A stretch of DNA of 36,982 nucleotides from Hallerella sp963629575 (GCA_963629575.1 CAVGIM010000027.1:1-36982), one strand, 5' to 3'; numbered from the stretch's first letter, positions 8,373 through 17,278 are shown. Numbers and translations: made by a program. Notes: generated from the sequence alone by a model not told the origin.

Positions 8373-10898
8373 TTACACTCTCCCCAGACTGATATCGTAG
8401 TACATGAGCAGATTCGGGTCTTCCTGGATGGTGGACTCCGGCAGGCGCTCGGCGATGTCTACGATGGCCTGATAATTCTTGTCCTTCCACAGACGGCTGA
8501 AGCCGACGCGGATAGCTTCGGAACGGAAAGATTTCAGCTTGCCCTTGCTGTTCAGGTAGCCTTCAAACTCCTTCCAGAGCTTCTTCTCACGCAGCTTGGC
8601 GACATCGCCTTCTTTGGTGACATCCGGTATGTACCAGCGTCCCTTTTCATCCTGAAGGAAGTTTTCTTCCAGAATGACAGACAGCTCCGGCATAGCTTCG
8701 TAACGATCGACGCTCTTGATCTCCTGCATGAACTTCGGCTGAATCTCGGCGTAGGTCTGCGGGCCGTCCATCTTCTCGTCCAACTGCTGATAGAGCCAGG
8801 AGATAGCCGTCTTCTCGTTCGTTACGAACAGGGAGAACTGAATATTCTCCACGTCGGTCTTGATGCGGGCAGTGTCGTACTCATTGACCTGATCCGGCAG
8901 AAAATACATGTTGTCGCGTTTTAAGAACTTTTCATCCAAGCCACGGTAAAAATCAGTGGCGTCCAGTGGCACAGGGATGCCCTGCATGATGTGGTAGGCT
9001 ACCATGCGGTCAAAGAGTAGGTAAGCCTGACGCTCGGCAACGATTTCAATCTTGTCGTTTTTGACAACGACAACTGGAATGTTATCAAGATGTTGATAGA
9101 CAAAAGCCCATGCTGTTTCCTCCGATCCAGCCTTTAAAAGAAATTCCCTATGAAAACTCTCTTTCGGCTTATATACGGAAATAACAAGATCCTGCTTTAC
9201 AGCAGAGGAGTTGTTGACCTGTTTGAAGCTTCCCTGTTGTTTATCTAACGTTCTAACATCCGCAATGATAAAGCCCGCGCGTAGAAGTGACTCCTGAATG
9301 GCATTCCAAACCGCATTCTTAGAGTTATGAAACTCCACTGTCATCCATCTGTTAGGCTTCAATATTCTATAAAATTCGCAGAAACAGCGTGTCATCAAGG
9401 TTTGATATTCAACAATTCCCTTACCATGTACATCATTTACTATTGCCTCTGTTTTCGCATTTGTCTTAACCTTAAGCCAAGCTTCCCAAATAAAACTAAG
9501 CTCAGAATAATTCAGATTGTCGCCAAATGGAGGGTCGGTAAATAGGTAATCTATGGAATTGTCCGGGATATTTCTCAAATCCGTTGATGATGCATTGTTT
9601 TCAACACAATGTTTAAACGTCGTTGTCAGGGAAAACACTTTGACGAAATCATCCAATTTTCCTCTTAACATTCTAAATACATCACCTTCCGCGTTTAAGG
9701 ACGGCAGATATAGTGTGCCACTTAACACTCCATTTCCTCGTTTGCCCATGTTATAGCGAACCAGTTTTGAAACAAGAGTGGGGTTGATTGATTGGAGAAC
9801 AATTTTAAGTCGATGTTCGCCAATCTTATTATTCAGGGCAGACAAGACATATAAATTTCTTTTGGTATAAAACTGATGAACATGTGTAACACCATATTTG
9901 TCATTTCGACGACTTTCTGATCCCTCACACATTCTGTCCGTTGGGTACCAATATGGAATCTTCATTTCCTGAATTCTGTCTACAAGAGCAAGATCCTCTT
10001 TATCGGGTTTTTTATCATAGCGTTTTCCTGCGTAGAAATAGTTAATTAGGACAGGAACTTGCTTTGAGACTGTGACTGTCGTTTGCAGTGCATCATCGTA
10101 ATATGTCTGCATGGCGTTATCACAATCTCTCTTCTTTAATACCATCCCACATTTCGGGCAATTGAACTCATCAGCTACTTTTCGACTCTCTGAATCAACA
10201 GCCGCATCCCAATATACAATTTCTTCTCCACAGTTTGGGCACACGAAAACATCTGACCAAACAGTGTAGTTTATTCTTCCTAACCGATTTGTTTGAATGA
10301 AGGATTCATCACTTCCATTGTGTTTAGTCTCATAAACCCAGCCACATTCTTTTTCAACTTCATCAATGATTTTGCAGGCAGTTTCATAGAAACCAGATAC
10401 TGATGTAGCAGTATTATAGTTATACGAGATATACTGTGCTGCTGGAGACAAATCACTTACAATAACATTTCTGTGTTCATCTTTCGCTTTGAGCATATCA
10501 ATGCAAGAAAAATCTGATTCAAGCATTTGAGCTGCTACTCCGGTCATACCTGTTCCACAAAAACCATCAAAAACAATGTCACCCGGGTTTGTATAATGTT
10601 TGATGTATCTCATAATAGCCTTATAAGGGACTTTCGTATGATAGGTGTGAGCCATATATATAGGGTCATTCTTTCCCTCACTCACATCCGCTGCAAACGG
10701 CTCACGATGATAATCATCGGTTGCTTCATCATAAGGCGTACCATTCTCCTTGATAAACTCCTCGATAAACGGATTCGGGCAGGCGGTGTAGTACGGCGCA
10801 TCAGACAGCGCGATAATGTCCTCATCGGTGCCAATGGGGAAGCCTTCAATGTTGCGTACCTTATCTATATCCTCTTTGGTCAGCTTTCTCGGTTCCAC
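8373..10898 (-). CDS. pglXI: PglXI-type BREX DNA methyltransferase
   Basis: The protein is about 841 residues. From the chosen start, SAM-binding motif I DGFCGTG is at 111-117, two CxxC pairs (CPNC 220-223, CPKC 247-250) form a zinc-ribbon-like insert, and catalytic motif IV DPPF is at 455-458, followed by a roughly 380-residue C-terminal region. Motif I precedes IV, as in amino-methyltransferases. In type 3 BREX this enzyme marks host DNA. I chose GTG at 10898 because GAGG lies eight bases upstream and the family-like sequence begins there (KLTKEDIDKVR). A longer GTG start at 10964 would place a perfect 14-bp hairpin inside the coding region. Confidence 0.83.
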   Translation of the reverse strand: MEPRKLTKEDIDKVRNIEGFPIGTDEDIIALSDAPYYTACPNPFIEEFIKENGTPYDEATDDYHREPFAADVSEGKNDPIYMAHTYHTKVPYKAIMRYIKHYTNPGDIVFDGFCGTGMTGVAAQMLESDFSCIDMLKAKDEHRNVIVSDLSPAAQYISYNYNTATSVSGFYETACKIIDEVEKECGWVYETKHNGSDESFIQTNRLGRINYTVWSDVFVCPNCGEEIVYWDAAVDSESRKVADEFNCPKCGMVLKKRDCDNAMQTYYDDALQTTVTVSKQVPVLINYFYAGKRYDKKPDKEDLALVDRIQEMKIPYWYPTDRMCEGSESRRNDKYGVTHVHQFYTKRNLYVLSALNNKIGEHRLKIVLQSINPTLVSKLVRYNMGKRGNGVLSGTLYLPSLNAEGDVFRMLRGKLDDFVKVFSLTTTFKHCVENNASSTDLRNIPDNSIDYLFTDPPFGDNLNYSELSFIWEAWLKVKTNAKTEAIVNDVHGKGIVEYQTLMTRCFCEFYRILKPNRWMTVEFHNSKNAVWNAIQESLLRAGFIIADVRTLDKQQGSFKQVNNSSAVKQDLVISVYKPKESFHREFLLKAGSEETAWAFVYQHLDNIPVVVVKNDKIEIVAERQAYLLFDRMVAYHIMQGIPVPLDATDFYRGLDEKFLKRDNMYFLPDQVNEYDTARIKTDVENIQFSLFVTNEKTAISWLYQQLDEKMDGPQTYAEIQPKFMQEIKSVDRYEAMPELSVILEENFLQDEKGRWYIPDVTKEGDVAKLREKKLWKEFEGYLNSKGKLKSFRSEAIRVGFSRLWKDKNYQAIVDIAERLPESTIQEDPNLLMYYDISLGRV

Positions 10899-10938
10899 AG
10901 ATGTATCCTCACTTTCGATCTCTTCTGAAAATCTCCGG

Positions 10939-10971
10939 GAGAATTGTGCAGACAGTATCTGCACAATTCTC
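10939..10971 (-). promoter_or_regulatory. Perfect 14-bp inverted repeat in brxC-pglXI spacer
   Basis: The arms GAGAATTGTGCAGA and TCTGCACAATTCTC are exact complements around a five-base loop. The repeat lies 14 bases beyond the brxC stop and 40 bases before the preferred pglXI start. No T-tract follows on the transcribed strand, so it is not a classical terminator. An RNA hairpin that protects or attenuates the downstream message, or a protein binding site, are possible readings. Confidence 0.75.
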
Positions 10972-10985
10972 GTCAGAGCAATGAT

Positions 10986-13900
10986 TTATTTCTTCACAAT
11001 AATTCGCAGCTTGCCTGCATCCTTGCCATTTGTATATCCGGAAATCAGTTCGCTGACTTTATTGCGGAATGCTTGCTCATCCAGCGGTGGAAGCTTTGTC
11101 AGCTTTTCCACCAGATCGTCCGCATTCACAACCACAGGTTCAAATCCCTTGAGCAGAGCCTGAATCGCCTTCACAAAGAAGTCATCCACGCGCTTAGGCA
11201 ATTCCTTCGTTTCAATAAAATCGTCAATGGCTTTCTGCTGCGCCTCGCTCAGGTACTCCTTCTGGCTCTCAACAATAGGATCAGAAATCGTATCAAGCAA
11301 GGATTTTGTCCATTCATCAAGCAAGGAATCCAGACGCATCTCTATGTTGTCCAGCTTGCCAAAAACCGGCTTCACGTTATCATCCAGATGGAAGTGGCAA
11401 TGCGGGCATACCGGCGAGGATTTCAGCTCTTCCGGCGTCAGCTCATAGCAGACCTTCAGATCAGAAAGCTCGTTTTCTAAATCGGTCAGCTTCGCAACAG
11501 AAAGAATTTCAATGCCGCGCAACTTTTTCAGGGTCAGGAGTGTCCGACTTTCCTGAATTTTACCGCGTTTCTGTGCATCGTTGATGTCCAGTCTCTTTTT
11601 CTTGTGCTCCGCGTAGTAAAGGTCAATATACTTATCCTTAACCTTACCGAGTTCCGCTTCGATTTTCTGCACAGCTACCTCGCCGGATTCGCCGTTCCAA
11701 ATGCTGTCGCGGATCTCACGGAAAGCGTCCTTGGCGGTTTCCATATCATGTTTGAGCGAATCACCGAGTTCCACGGTTTCGATGTTAGTCATATAGGACA
11801 CAATTGCCGTACAGCCGTTCTTAAAGACAAGGTATTCGCTGACTTTTTTGATTGCCGCAATATCTTCTGCCAGCTTGTCAATCTGCTCCATAGTGAGACT
11901 GAAATTGTTCAGCTTTGCCGGTGTGTTGAAGCGCGCCTGATAGTTGCTGAACTCATCACGGACATTCTGGCAAGCCTTTCTCAGCTGTTCCACTCTTGCA
12001 GGCGGAACCAGAGCTTCGCCCCAAAGAGCAAAATCCTGACTGAGCTTCGTGCCAGCAATTACAGCAGAATTGCTCATTGCCTGTGCCTGCTTCAAAAGCT
12101 CTTCTACGCCCTTTGCTCGTGTAGACTGATTATCCAGCAACGCCGGATTGATATCCAGCACATTGAAGAGTGCTTTCAGTTCCGCCATTGCCATTTCAGA
12201 AGGTCTGGAAAGGTACTTGAACTCATAAAGGTCGAGCACACTCGTCTTCGGAACTTCATCCAGATTAGAAGCTGTCAAAGCTTTGCCGTTCTTCAGCGTC
12301 ATAACGGCATATCCATCATAAACCATGGCAAGGAAGATGATCGGAGTAAAGATGAAGCTAAACTTGAAGCGTTTATCTACATACTGCCCCATGAACTTCT
12401 CTTCAAAGATATCCGAATAGTTGATGACGCCCTGAGGCGGCAGCTCTTTCAGTTTACCGATATAGTAAGCGGCATACTTGGAGTTTTTGGTGGAAATCTT
12501 ATCTCCATCCAAAACGCCAAAACTTTGCAGCATGCTCGCAGAAAGTTGAGACTTTCTACCTGCAAAATGGTCAAATGCCGCACGTACTGCATCAGCCATG
12601 TTCTTGCGAGTGATTTTTGTCTTCATTACGGGATAATCCGGATAAATCTCGCAGAAGTGATCGTCCAAACATATTGAAGCAGCAAGGTCGATAGTATCCT
12701 TAAAGGTCATGTCGCGATTATAGCGTCCCTTCAGGATTTCGATGAGCTGACGACGTTCCCGTTTATAAACCACATCAAAGCAGGTGTTCTTGTTTTCGTT
12801 CAGGGAGCGGATCAGCTTCTTGCGGATTGCAGCTGCTTTGTTCAGATATGCATCCTTGTCCTTGCCTTCGCTCATAGCAGCAAGACTGTTTGCGGAAGCG
12901 TATAGGCTCAACATTTCGCGGAATTCCTCAGCGGATTTGAAATGCAGGTACACCTCGTCCGGAAGATTCTGCACGCAAATTCCGCTCTTGTCGTATGGCG
13001 GCATGATGTGGATATAGAAGTCACGTTCCGGTTGTGCAGTGCTTCTTTCACCGGGCAGTCCCATGAAAAGATAACCTTCACGGAAGATGTGATGGGAATC
13101 CCAGTTCAGGTCATATTCGTAGATGTTGAAGTTGGTCACATATTGCTTGGCATCCCAGTCGAGGCATGCATACACAACGCCGTAGAAAGAACGGTTCAGT
13201 TCATCATCAGTCAGGAGCGTCGCTTTTTGCTTGATCTTCTCGTCGTAGTCAACGACCTTATCAACGTCGATATAATACTGGCTGTTGGCATCATTGAAGA
13301 TAATGAACTGTCCGGAGACGGTTGTCATGATTTCTTTCAATGTGACTTTTACCGCAGACAAAAGGAAGTCGGCATCCTGCTCCGGCATCGGCATATATAA
13401 GCATAGATCGTCTTTAAGATTCTCTGCCGTCATGCCAAACTGTACATCCAGCCCGTTCGTTGTCAGGCGATGAACACTGAGCGCATAAATTATCTGCATT
13501 GCCATCGGTTTATACGCCGGTTTCGGGAATGCACGGGTGATAATATCTTCCAGCTGCTGGCTTGCGCCAACAACACGGCTGATGGTCGGATCGCTTTTGA
13601 GCAGACCATTGGATTTGATTGCAGGCCAGTAGTTATCGAAAGAGATGATGCCCGGTGCATTCTCCGGCACGCTTGTGTCGAAAATACCCTTGATAGTAGT
13701 GGAAATATTCTTTAGGATATGACGGTTCTCAATCAAGTAAAGCTTGTTGAAAACGTCTATATACGACGGATGAATCGGGAACAGATCAACAAACTCTTCC
13801 AGACGAGAGGACATGCCTGTATAAAGCCCACAGAATTTTTCCAGATGGTTGCGGATCAGAGCTTTCTGCTCCGGCGTTTTCTTTAGGATACGCTCAGAAA

Positions 13901-14663
13901 CAACATAGGAAGTCGCTTCTTTCGTAATAATCATCTGCGTAAAGCGGTCACTGACATGCTTAAGCGTATCAGCGACAAAACTAAAACGCGGATTGTCAAA
14001 AATCTTCTCCTGCATACCAAACATGACACGCAGAGGGGACTTGGAGCACATCTCACCCAACGCACGGAAAAACTCCAAATCCAGAACTATTTCACGCTCA
14101 TTTCGAGAAGACAGATAGGACAGAAACTCATCAACGATAATCAGGTAGCCTTTATCCGGATACTTTTCCGAAAAAGCAATCATCATATCCTTGAGGACAG
14201 TCTTGATGCTTTTAACACTCTTATAATCCGGCACTTCAAAATCAATGCCGCGCTTTTCAAAATCATCCTGTACATATCCCATGATGACGTCATACAGCGG
14301 CATTACAACGCCGCCGATTTCGATACGCAGAACTTCAAACTTGCCAGCAATGGGCTGAACCTGTTCGGCAAATTTCTTGTTTTGAAGATACTGTACATTA
14401 CCCGCATCAGTTGCAATGGCGGAAATGACACTCATCAAGTGAGACTTACCAGTACCATAGTTGCCGACGATTAAAACGCCCTTGTTGTCCACAACTTCAT
14501 CCATTTGAAGCTGATCAAGCACGGGAGCCTGTAAGCTCTCTGCCATGCTATCAGACATCACATAGGTTTTTACATATTCGCGAGCTTTGTCTTTGTTTTC
14601 AGCTGTGACAAGCTGGATAACATCCTCTATCGGATGGAAAGAAATCAAATCCGAGTATTTCAT
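10986..14663 (-). CDS. brxC: BrxC-type large ATPase (DUF6079-like), BREX type 3
   Basis: The 1225-residue protein has one clear P-loop, GNYGTGKS at residues 67-74, and Walker B YLIIVDEF at 173-180, followed by long, largely helical regions. Near the C-terminus a CPHCHFH cluster may bind zinc. BrxC/PglY ATPases are core BREX components thought to act with PglX and PglZ in recognising or blocking phage DNA replication. GGGAGG ten bases upstream supports the ATG. It follows the brxF-like gene by 19 bases. The size and single N-terminal ATPase module fit BrxC. Confidence 0.88.
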   Translation of the reverse strand: MKYSDLISFHPIEDVIQLVTAENKDKAREYVKTYVMSDSMAESLQAPVLDQLQMDEVVDNKGVLIVGNYGTGKSHLMSVISAIATDAGNVQYLQNKKFAEQVQPIAGKFEVLRIEIGGVVMPLYDVIMGYVQDDFEKRGIDFEVPDYKSVKSIKTVLKDMMIAFSEKYPDKGYLIIVDEFLSYLSSRNEREIVLDLEFFRALGEMCSKSPLRVMFGMQEKIFDNPRFSFVADTLKHVSDRFTQMIITKEATSYVVSERILKKTPEQKALIRNHLEKFCGLYTGMSSRLEEFVDLFPIHPSYIDVFNKLYLIENRHILKNISTTIKGIFDTSVPENAPGIISFDNYWPAIKSNGLLKSDPTISRVVGASQQLEDIITRAFPKPAYKPMAMQIIYALSVHRLTTNGLDVQFGMTAENLKDDLCLYMPMPEQDADFLLSAVKVTLKEIMTTVSGQFIIFNDANSQYYIDVDKVVDYDEKIKQKATLLTDDELNRSFYGVVYACLDWDAKQYVTNFNIYEYDLNWDSHHIFREGYLFMGLPGERSTAQPERDFYIHIMPPYDKSGICVQNLPDEVYLHFKSAEEFREMLSLYASANSLAAMSEGKDKDAYLNKAAAIRKKLIRSLNENKNTCFDVVYKRERRQLIEILKGRYNRDMTFKDTIDLAASICLDDHFCEIYPDYPVMKTKITRKNMADAVRAAFDHFAGRKSQLSASMLQSFGVLDGDKISTKNSKYAAYYIGKLKELPPQGVINYSDIFEEKFMGQYVDKRFKFSFIFTPIIFLAMVYDGYAVMTLKNGKALTASNLDEVPKTSVLDLYEFKYLSRPSEMAMAELKALFNVLDINPALLDNQSTRAKGVEELLKQAQAMSNSAVIAGTKLSQDFALWGEALVPPARVEQLRKACQNVRDEFSNYQARFNTPAKLNNFSLTMEQIDKLAEDIAAIKKVSEYLVFKNGCTAIVSYMTNIETVELGDSLKHDMETAKDAFREIRDSIWNGESGEVAVQKIEAELGKVKDKYIDLYYAEHKKKRLDINDAQKRGKIQESRTLLTLKKLRGIEILSVAKLTDLENELSDLKVCYELTPEELKSSPVCPHCHFHLDDNVKPVFGKLDNIEMRLDSLLDEWTKSLLDTISDPIVESQKEYLSEAQQKAIDDFIETKELPKRVDDFFVKAIQALLKGFEPVVVNADDLVEKLTKLPPLDEQAFRNKVSELISGYTNGKDAGKLRIIVKK

Positions 14664-14682
14664 GGTTGGTTAGCCTCCCTCA

Positions 14683-15108
14683 TCAGACGATGCATGTCAC
14701 ATCGTACTTGTCTAAATCATATGTCTTAAAATCAGCGTAACCAGGTTCCGCATATATTAACTTCCCATTGCTGTATGTTCCTGACCATATGATTGAGAAC
14801 TCTCTTTTTTTGCACGCAGCAATCAAAAACTGCAAAACATCAATTTGATAATCCGGATTGAATAGCACATCAAAATCCTTTATCGTGCTATTCTTCGGTA
14901 ACTCCGCAATAATCGTATCAACAATTTTGGGCAGCATAAGTGACGACTTTCGAATTGGTTTTACGCTGATAAGTTCTTTTGCAATACTGACATTTAGGCT
15001 GATACCTTTGCTCTCGCGTTCTTCGTCCGGACAGCAAAAAATAATTGGTTTCATTAGCCCGTCTGAGCTGTGTTTTTGATATTCGTACTTTGAAATCTGT
15101 TTGCACAT
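14683..15108 (-). CDS. brxF: BrxF-like protein with degraded P-loop
   Basis: The 141-residue protein is first in the operon, where BrxF sits in type 3 BREX. Its C-terminal half reads like BrxF: DFDVLFNPDYQIDVLQFL (79-95), then SIIWSGTYSNGKLIYAEPG (105-123), corresponding to the family's sensor-strand and YAEPGH regions. BrxF is normally a small P-loop protein, but here the expected Walker A is replaced by CCPDEERESKG (25-35), with no GxxxxGK[ST]. ATP binding is therefore doubtful. The ATG at 15108 has only a weak ribosome site; Met19 is an alternative start. The family call rests on the C-terminal half plus position. Confidence 0.72.
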   Translation of the reverse strand: MCKQISKYEYQKHSSDGLMKPIIFCCPDEERESKGISLNVSIAKELISVKPIRKSSLMLPKIVDTIIAELPKNSTIKDFDVLFNPDYQIDVLQFLIAACKKREFSIIWSGTYSNGKLIYAEPGYADFKTYDLDKYDVTCIV

Positions 15109-15163
15109 CTATAACCGTCCCCTATCCCTGTCGTAGGGTAAGGTAAAATCGTCTTACTTTCGG

Positions 15164-15189
15164 AATATAAGAAAAAAAAACGTTGTCAA
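15164..15189 (-). promoter_or_regulatory. Putative BREX operon promoter with A9 spacer tract
   Basis: On the minus strand a perfect TTGACA (15189-15184) is followed after 14 bases by TATATT (15169-15164). The spacer contains nine consecutive T (A on the plus strand, 15172-15180). A 14-base spacer is short of the usual 17. The start of transcription would fall some 45-50 bases before the brxF ATG. Confidence 0.5.
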
Positions 15190-15222
15190 TACCTTTTGAA
15201 AATTTCCGACCGTCCTCTGGTT

Positions 15223-15239
15223 TTGGCACAAATTTTGCT
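15223..15239 (+). promoter_or_regulatory. Sigma54-like -24/-12 element upstream of htpG
   Basis: TTGGCACAAATTTTGCT matches the RpoN consensus YTGGCACGRNNNTTGCW at all but one fixed position, with GG and GC exactly ten bases apart. Transcription would start about 15250, leaving a leader of roughly 125 bases that contains both palindromes before htpG. Whether this organism carries RpoN cannot be seen here. Confidence 0.45.
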
Positions 15240-15326
15240 GAATTATGGGTGAAATTCGGAACCTTTCCGCCGAGCGGGCTTTAGACCACGGTCATTTGGC
15301 CACGCAAAAGAACAGGTTCCACTTTT

Positions 15327-15364
15327 TGAAACAGGCGACTGTTTCATTTTGAAACGTTTCAAAA
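15327..15364 (+). promoter_or_regulatory. Two adjacent palindromes in the htpG leader
   Basis: The first repeat has arms TGAAACAG and CTGTTTCA around GCGA (15327-15346), which as RNA would be an eight-base stem with a GNRA tetraloop. It abuts a perfect 18-bp palindrome, TTTTGAAACGTTTCAAAA (15347-15364), with a central AACGTT like operators of LacI/GalR-family regulators. Both share the GAAAC/GTTTC half-site. The second ends two bases before the GGAG ribosome site, so binding or folding could block translation or elongation. Confidence 0.65.
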
Positions 15365-15376
15365 TTGGAGATACAA

Positions 15377-17260
15377 ATGGCTACAGAAAAAAAAGAATTC
15401 CAGACCGAAGTGCAGGATCTTCTCCACTTGATGATCCACTCCCTCTATAGCAACAAGGAAATCTTTCTCCGCGAGCTGATTTCGAACGCCGCGGATGCGC
15501 TCGACAAGCGTCGCTTCCTTTCCCTCTCGAACGCGGCGCTCCTTCCCGAAGGCACCCAGCTCAAAATCGACCTGTCCGTCAATTCCAAGAACCGGACGCT
15601 GACCGTCGAAGATAACGGCATCGGCATGAACAAGGAAGATCTCGAAAGCTGTCTCGGCACCATCGCGCGTTCGGGAACGAAGCATTTCGTCCAGGACCTG
15701 AAGGATTCCGACAAGTCGAGCGTCGATCTGATCGGACAGTTCGGCGTCGGGTTCTATTCCGTCTTCATGGTCGCAAGCAAGGTCGAGGTCCTTTCGCGCA
15801 AGGCCGGCGAGGAATCCGGCTACCTGTGGAGTTCCGACGGCAGCGGCTCCTACGAAGTTTCCGACATGCCAAAGGAAAGCGCGGGAACGAAAATCACGCT
15901 CTACCTGAAGGACGGCGAGGATTTCAACGACTTCACGACCGAATGGAGCATCGAAAGCATCGTCCGCAAGTATTCGGAATTCGTCTCCTACGGCATCTAC
16001 CTGCACCACGAGCCGACAAAGAACGACAAGGGCGAAACGGAAACCAAGGAACCGACCCGCCTGAACGACAAGCCGGCGCTCTGGCGCCAAAGCGCAAAGG
16101 AAATCACGGACGAACAGTACAAGGAATTCTACCCGACCGTTTCGCACGACGGCGGCGAACCTCTCGCCTGGAAGCATTCCCACGTCGAAGGCTCCCAGGA
16201 ATTCTGGACGCTCGTCTATGTGCCGGCAAAGGCCCCGTTCAACATTTGGCAGAACGACCGCATCACGGGATTAAAGCTCTACGTGAAGAAGGTATTCATC
16301 ATGGACGACTGCAAGGATCTGCTTCCGCCGTGGCTGCGCTTTGTCCGCGGCGTCGTCGATTCCGAAGACCTGCCGCTAAACGTCTCCCGCGAGATTCTCC
16401 AGTCGAACAAGGTAATCACGACAATCCGAAAGAACGTCATCAAGAACGTCCTCGACATGCTTTCCGAAATCAAGGAAAAGGACCGCGAAAAATACGAGGC
16501 CTGGTGGCGCGAACTCGGCATGGTCCTGAAGGAAGGCTTCTACATGAACTGGGAACACCTCGACGAGCTGAAGAAGCTCACGCTCTTCAAGTCGAGCAAG
16601 TCCGGCGACAAGTTCACGAGCCTCGAAGAATACGTCAAGAACATGCCGAAGGAACAGAAGGAAATCTACTTCCTCGTCGGCGAGAACAAGGACGCGGTGG
16701 CGACAAGCCCGATTCTCGAAGCCTACAGGAACAGGAATTTCGAAGTGCTCCTCCTTTCCGACCCGATCGACGAATTCATGATGAACTCCCTCACGGAATT
16801 CGACGGGAAGAAGTTCCACGACATTAGCCGCGGAGACGTCGATTTCGAAAAGACCGAAGAGGAAAAGAAGTCGGAAGAAGCTTCCAAGGCCGAATACAAG
16901 GACCTCTGCGCGGAACTCCAGAAGGATTTGGACGCAAACATCAAGGAAGTCCGCGTATCGAGCCGCCTAAAAGACAGCCCGTGCTGCCTCGTCACCGACG
17001 AAAGCGCGATGAGCCATCACATGGAACGCATGATGGCCGCGATGGGTCAGGGCGTCACCAAGTCCAAGCGCATTCTCGAAATCAATCCCGAGCATCCGAT
17101 TTGCAAGATGCTGAAGGAAAAGGCTTCGAAGAAGGAATCGCTCGAAGACTGGCCCAAGGCGCTTTACGGGCAGGCTCTCCTCGCCGAAGGTTCCCCGCTC
17201 GAAAACCCGGCGGCATACGTCCAGGCGATAAACAAGCTGCTTTCCGCGCAGATTCACTAG
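15377..17260 (+). CDS. htpG: HtpG, Hsp90-family molecular chaperone
   Basis: The 627-residue cytoplasmic chaperone is full length. The N-terminal GHKL ATPase has ELISNAADALDK, the DNGIGM lid motif and GQFGVGFYS; the middle domain contains PLNVSREILQ, and the C-terminal dimerisation region follows. I chose ATG at 15377 with GGAG six bases upstream; an upstream in-frame TTG at 15365 overlaps the ribosome site and is unlikely. It is transcribed divergently from the BREX operon across 268 bases, and codon use and base composition match the genes to its right. Its leader carries the palindromes and sigma54-like element listed separately. A likely terminator follows. Confidence 0.97.
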   Translation: MATEKKEFQTEVQDLLHLMIHSLYSNKEIFLRELISNAADALDKRRFLSLSNAALLPEGTQLKIDLSVNSKNRTLTVEDNGIGMNKEDLESCLGTIARSGTKHFVQDLKDSDKSSVDLIGQFGVGFYSVFMVASKVEVLSRKAGEESGYLWSSDGSGSYEVSDMPKESAGTKITLYLKDGEDFNDFTTEWSIESIVRKYSEFVSYGIYLHHEPTKNDKGETETKEPTRLNDKPALWRQSAKEITDEQYKEFYPTVSHDGGEPLAWKHSHVEGSQEFWTLVYVPAKAPFNIWQNDRITGLKLYVKKVFIMDDCKDLLPPWLRFVRGVVDSEDLPLNVSREILQSNKVITTIRKNVIKNVLDMLSEIKEKDREKYEAWWRELGMVLKEGFYMNWEHLDELKKLTLFKSSKSGDKFTSLEEYVKNMPKEQKEIYFLVGENKDAVATSPILEAYRNRNFEVLLLSDPIDEFMMNSLTEFDGKKFHDISRGDVDFEKTEEEKKSEEASKAEYKDLCAELQKDLDANIKEVRVSSRLKDSPCCLVTDESAMSHHMERMMAAMGQGVTKSKRILEINPEHPICKMLKEKASKKESLEDWPKALYGQALLAEGSPLENPAAYVQAINKLLSAQIH

Positions 17261-17278
17261 CCCGACATTTTCTGTCAT

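Noticed and set aside
15119..15138. CCCTA/TAGGG short inverted repeat near the brxF start
   Set aside because: Only five-base arms; too weak to separate from chance.
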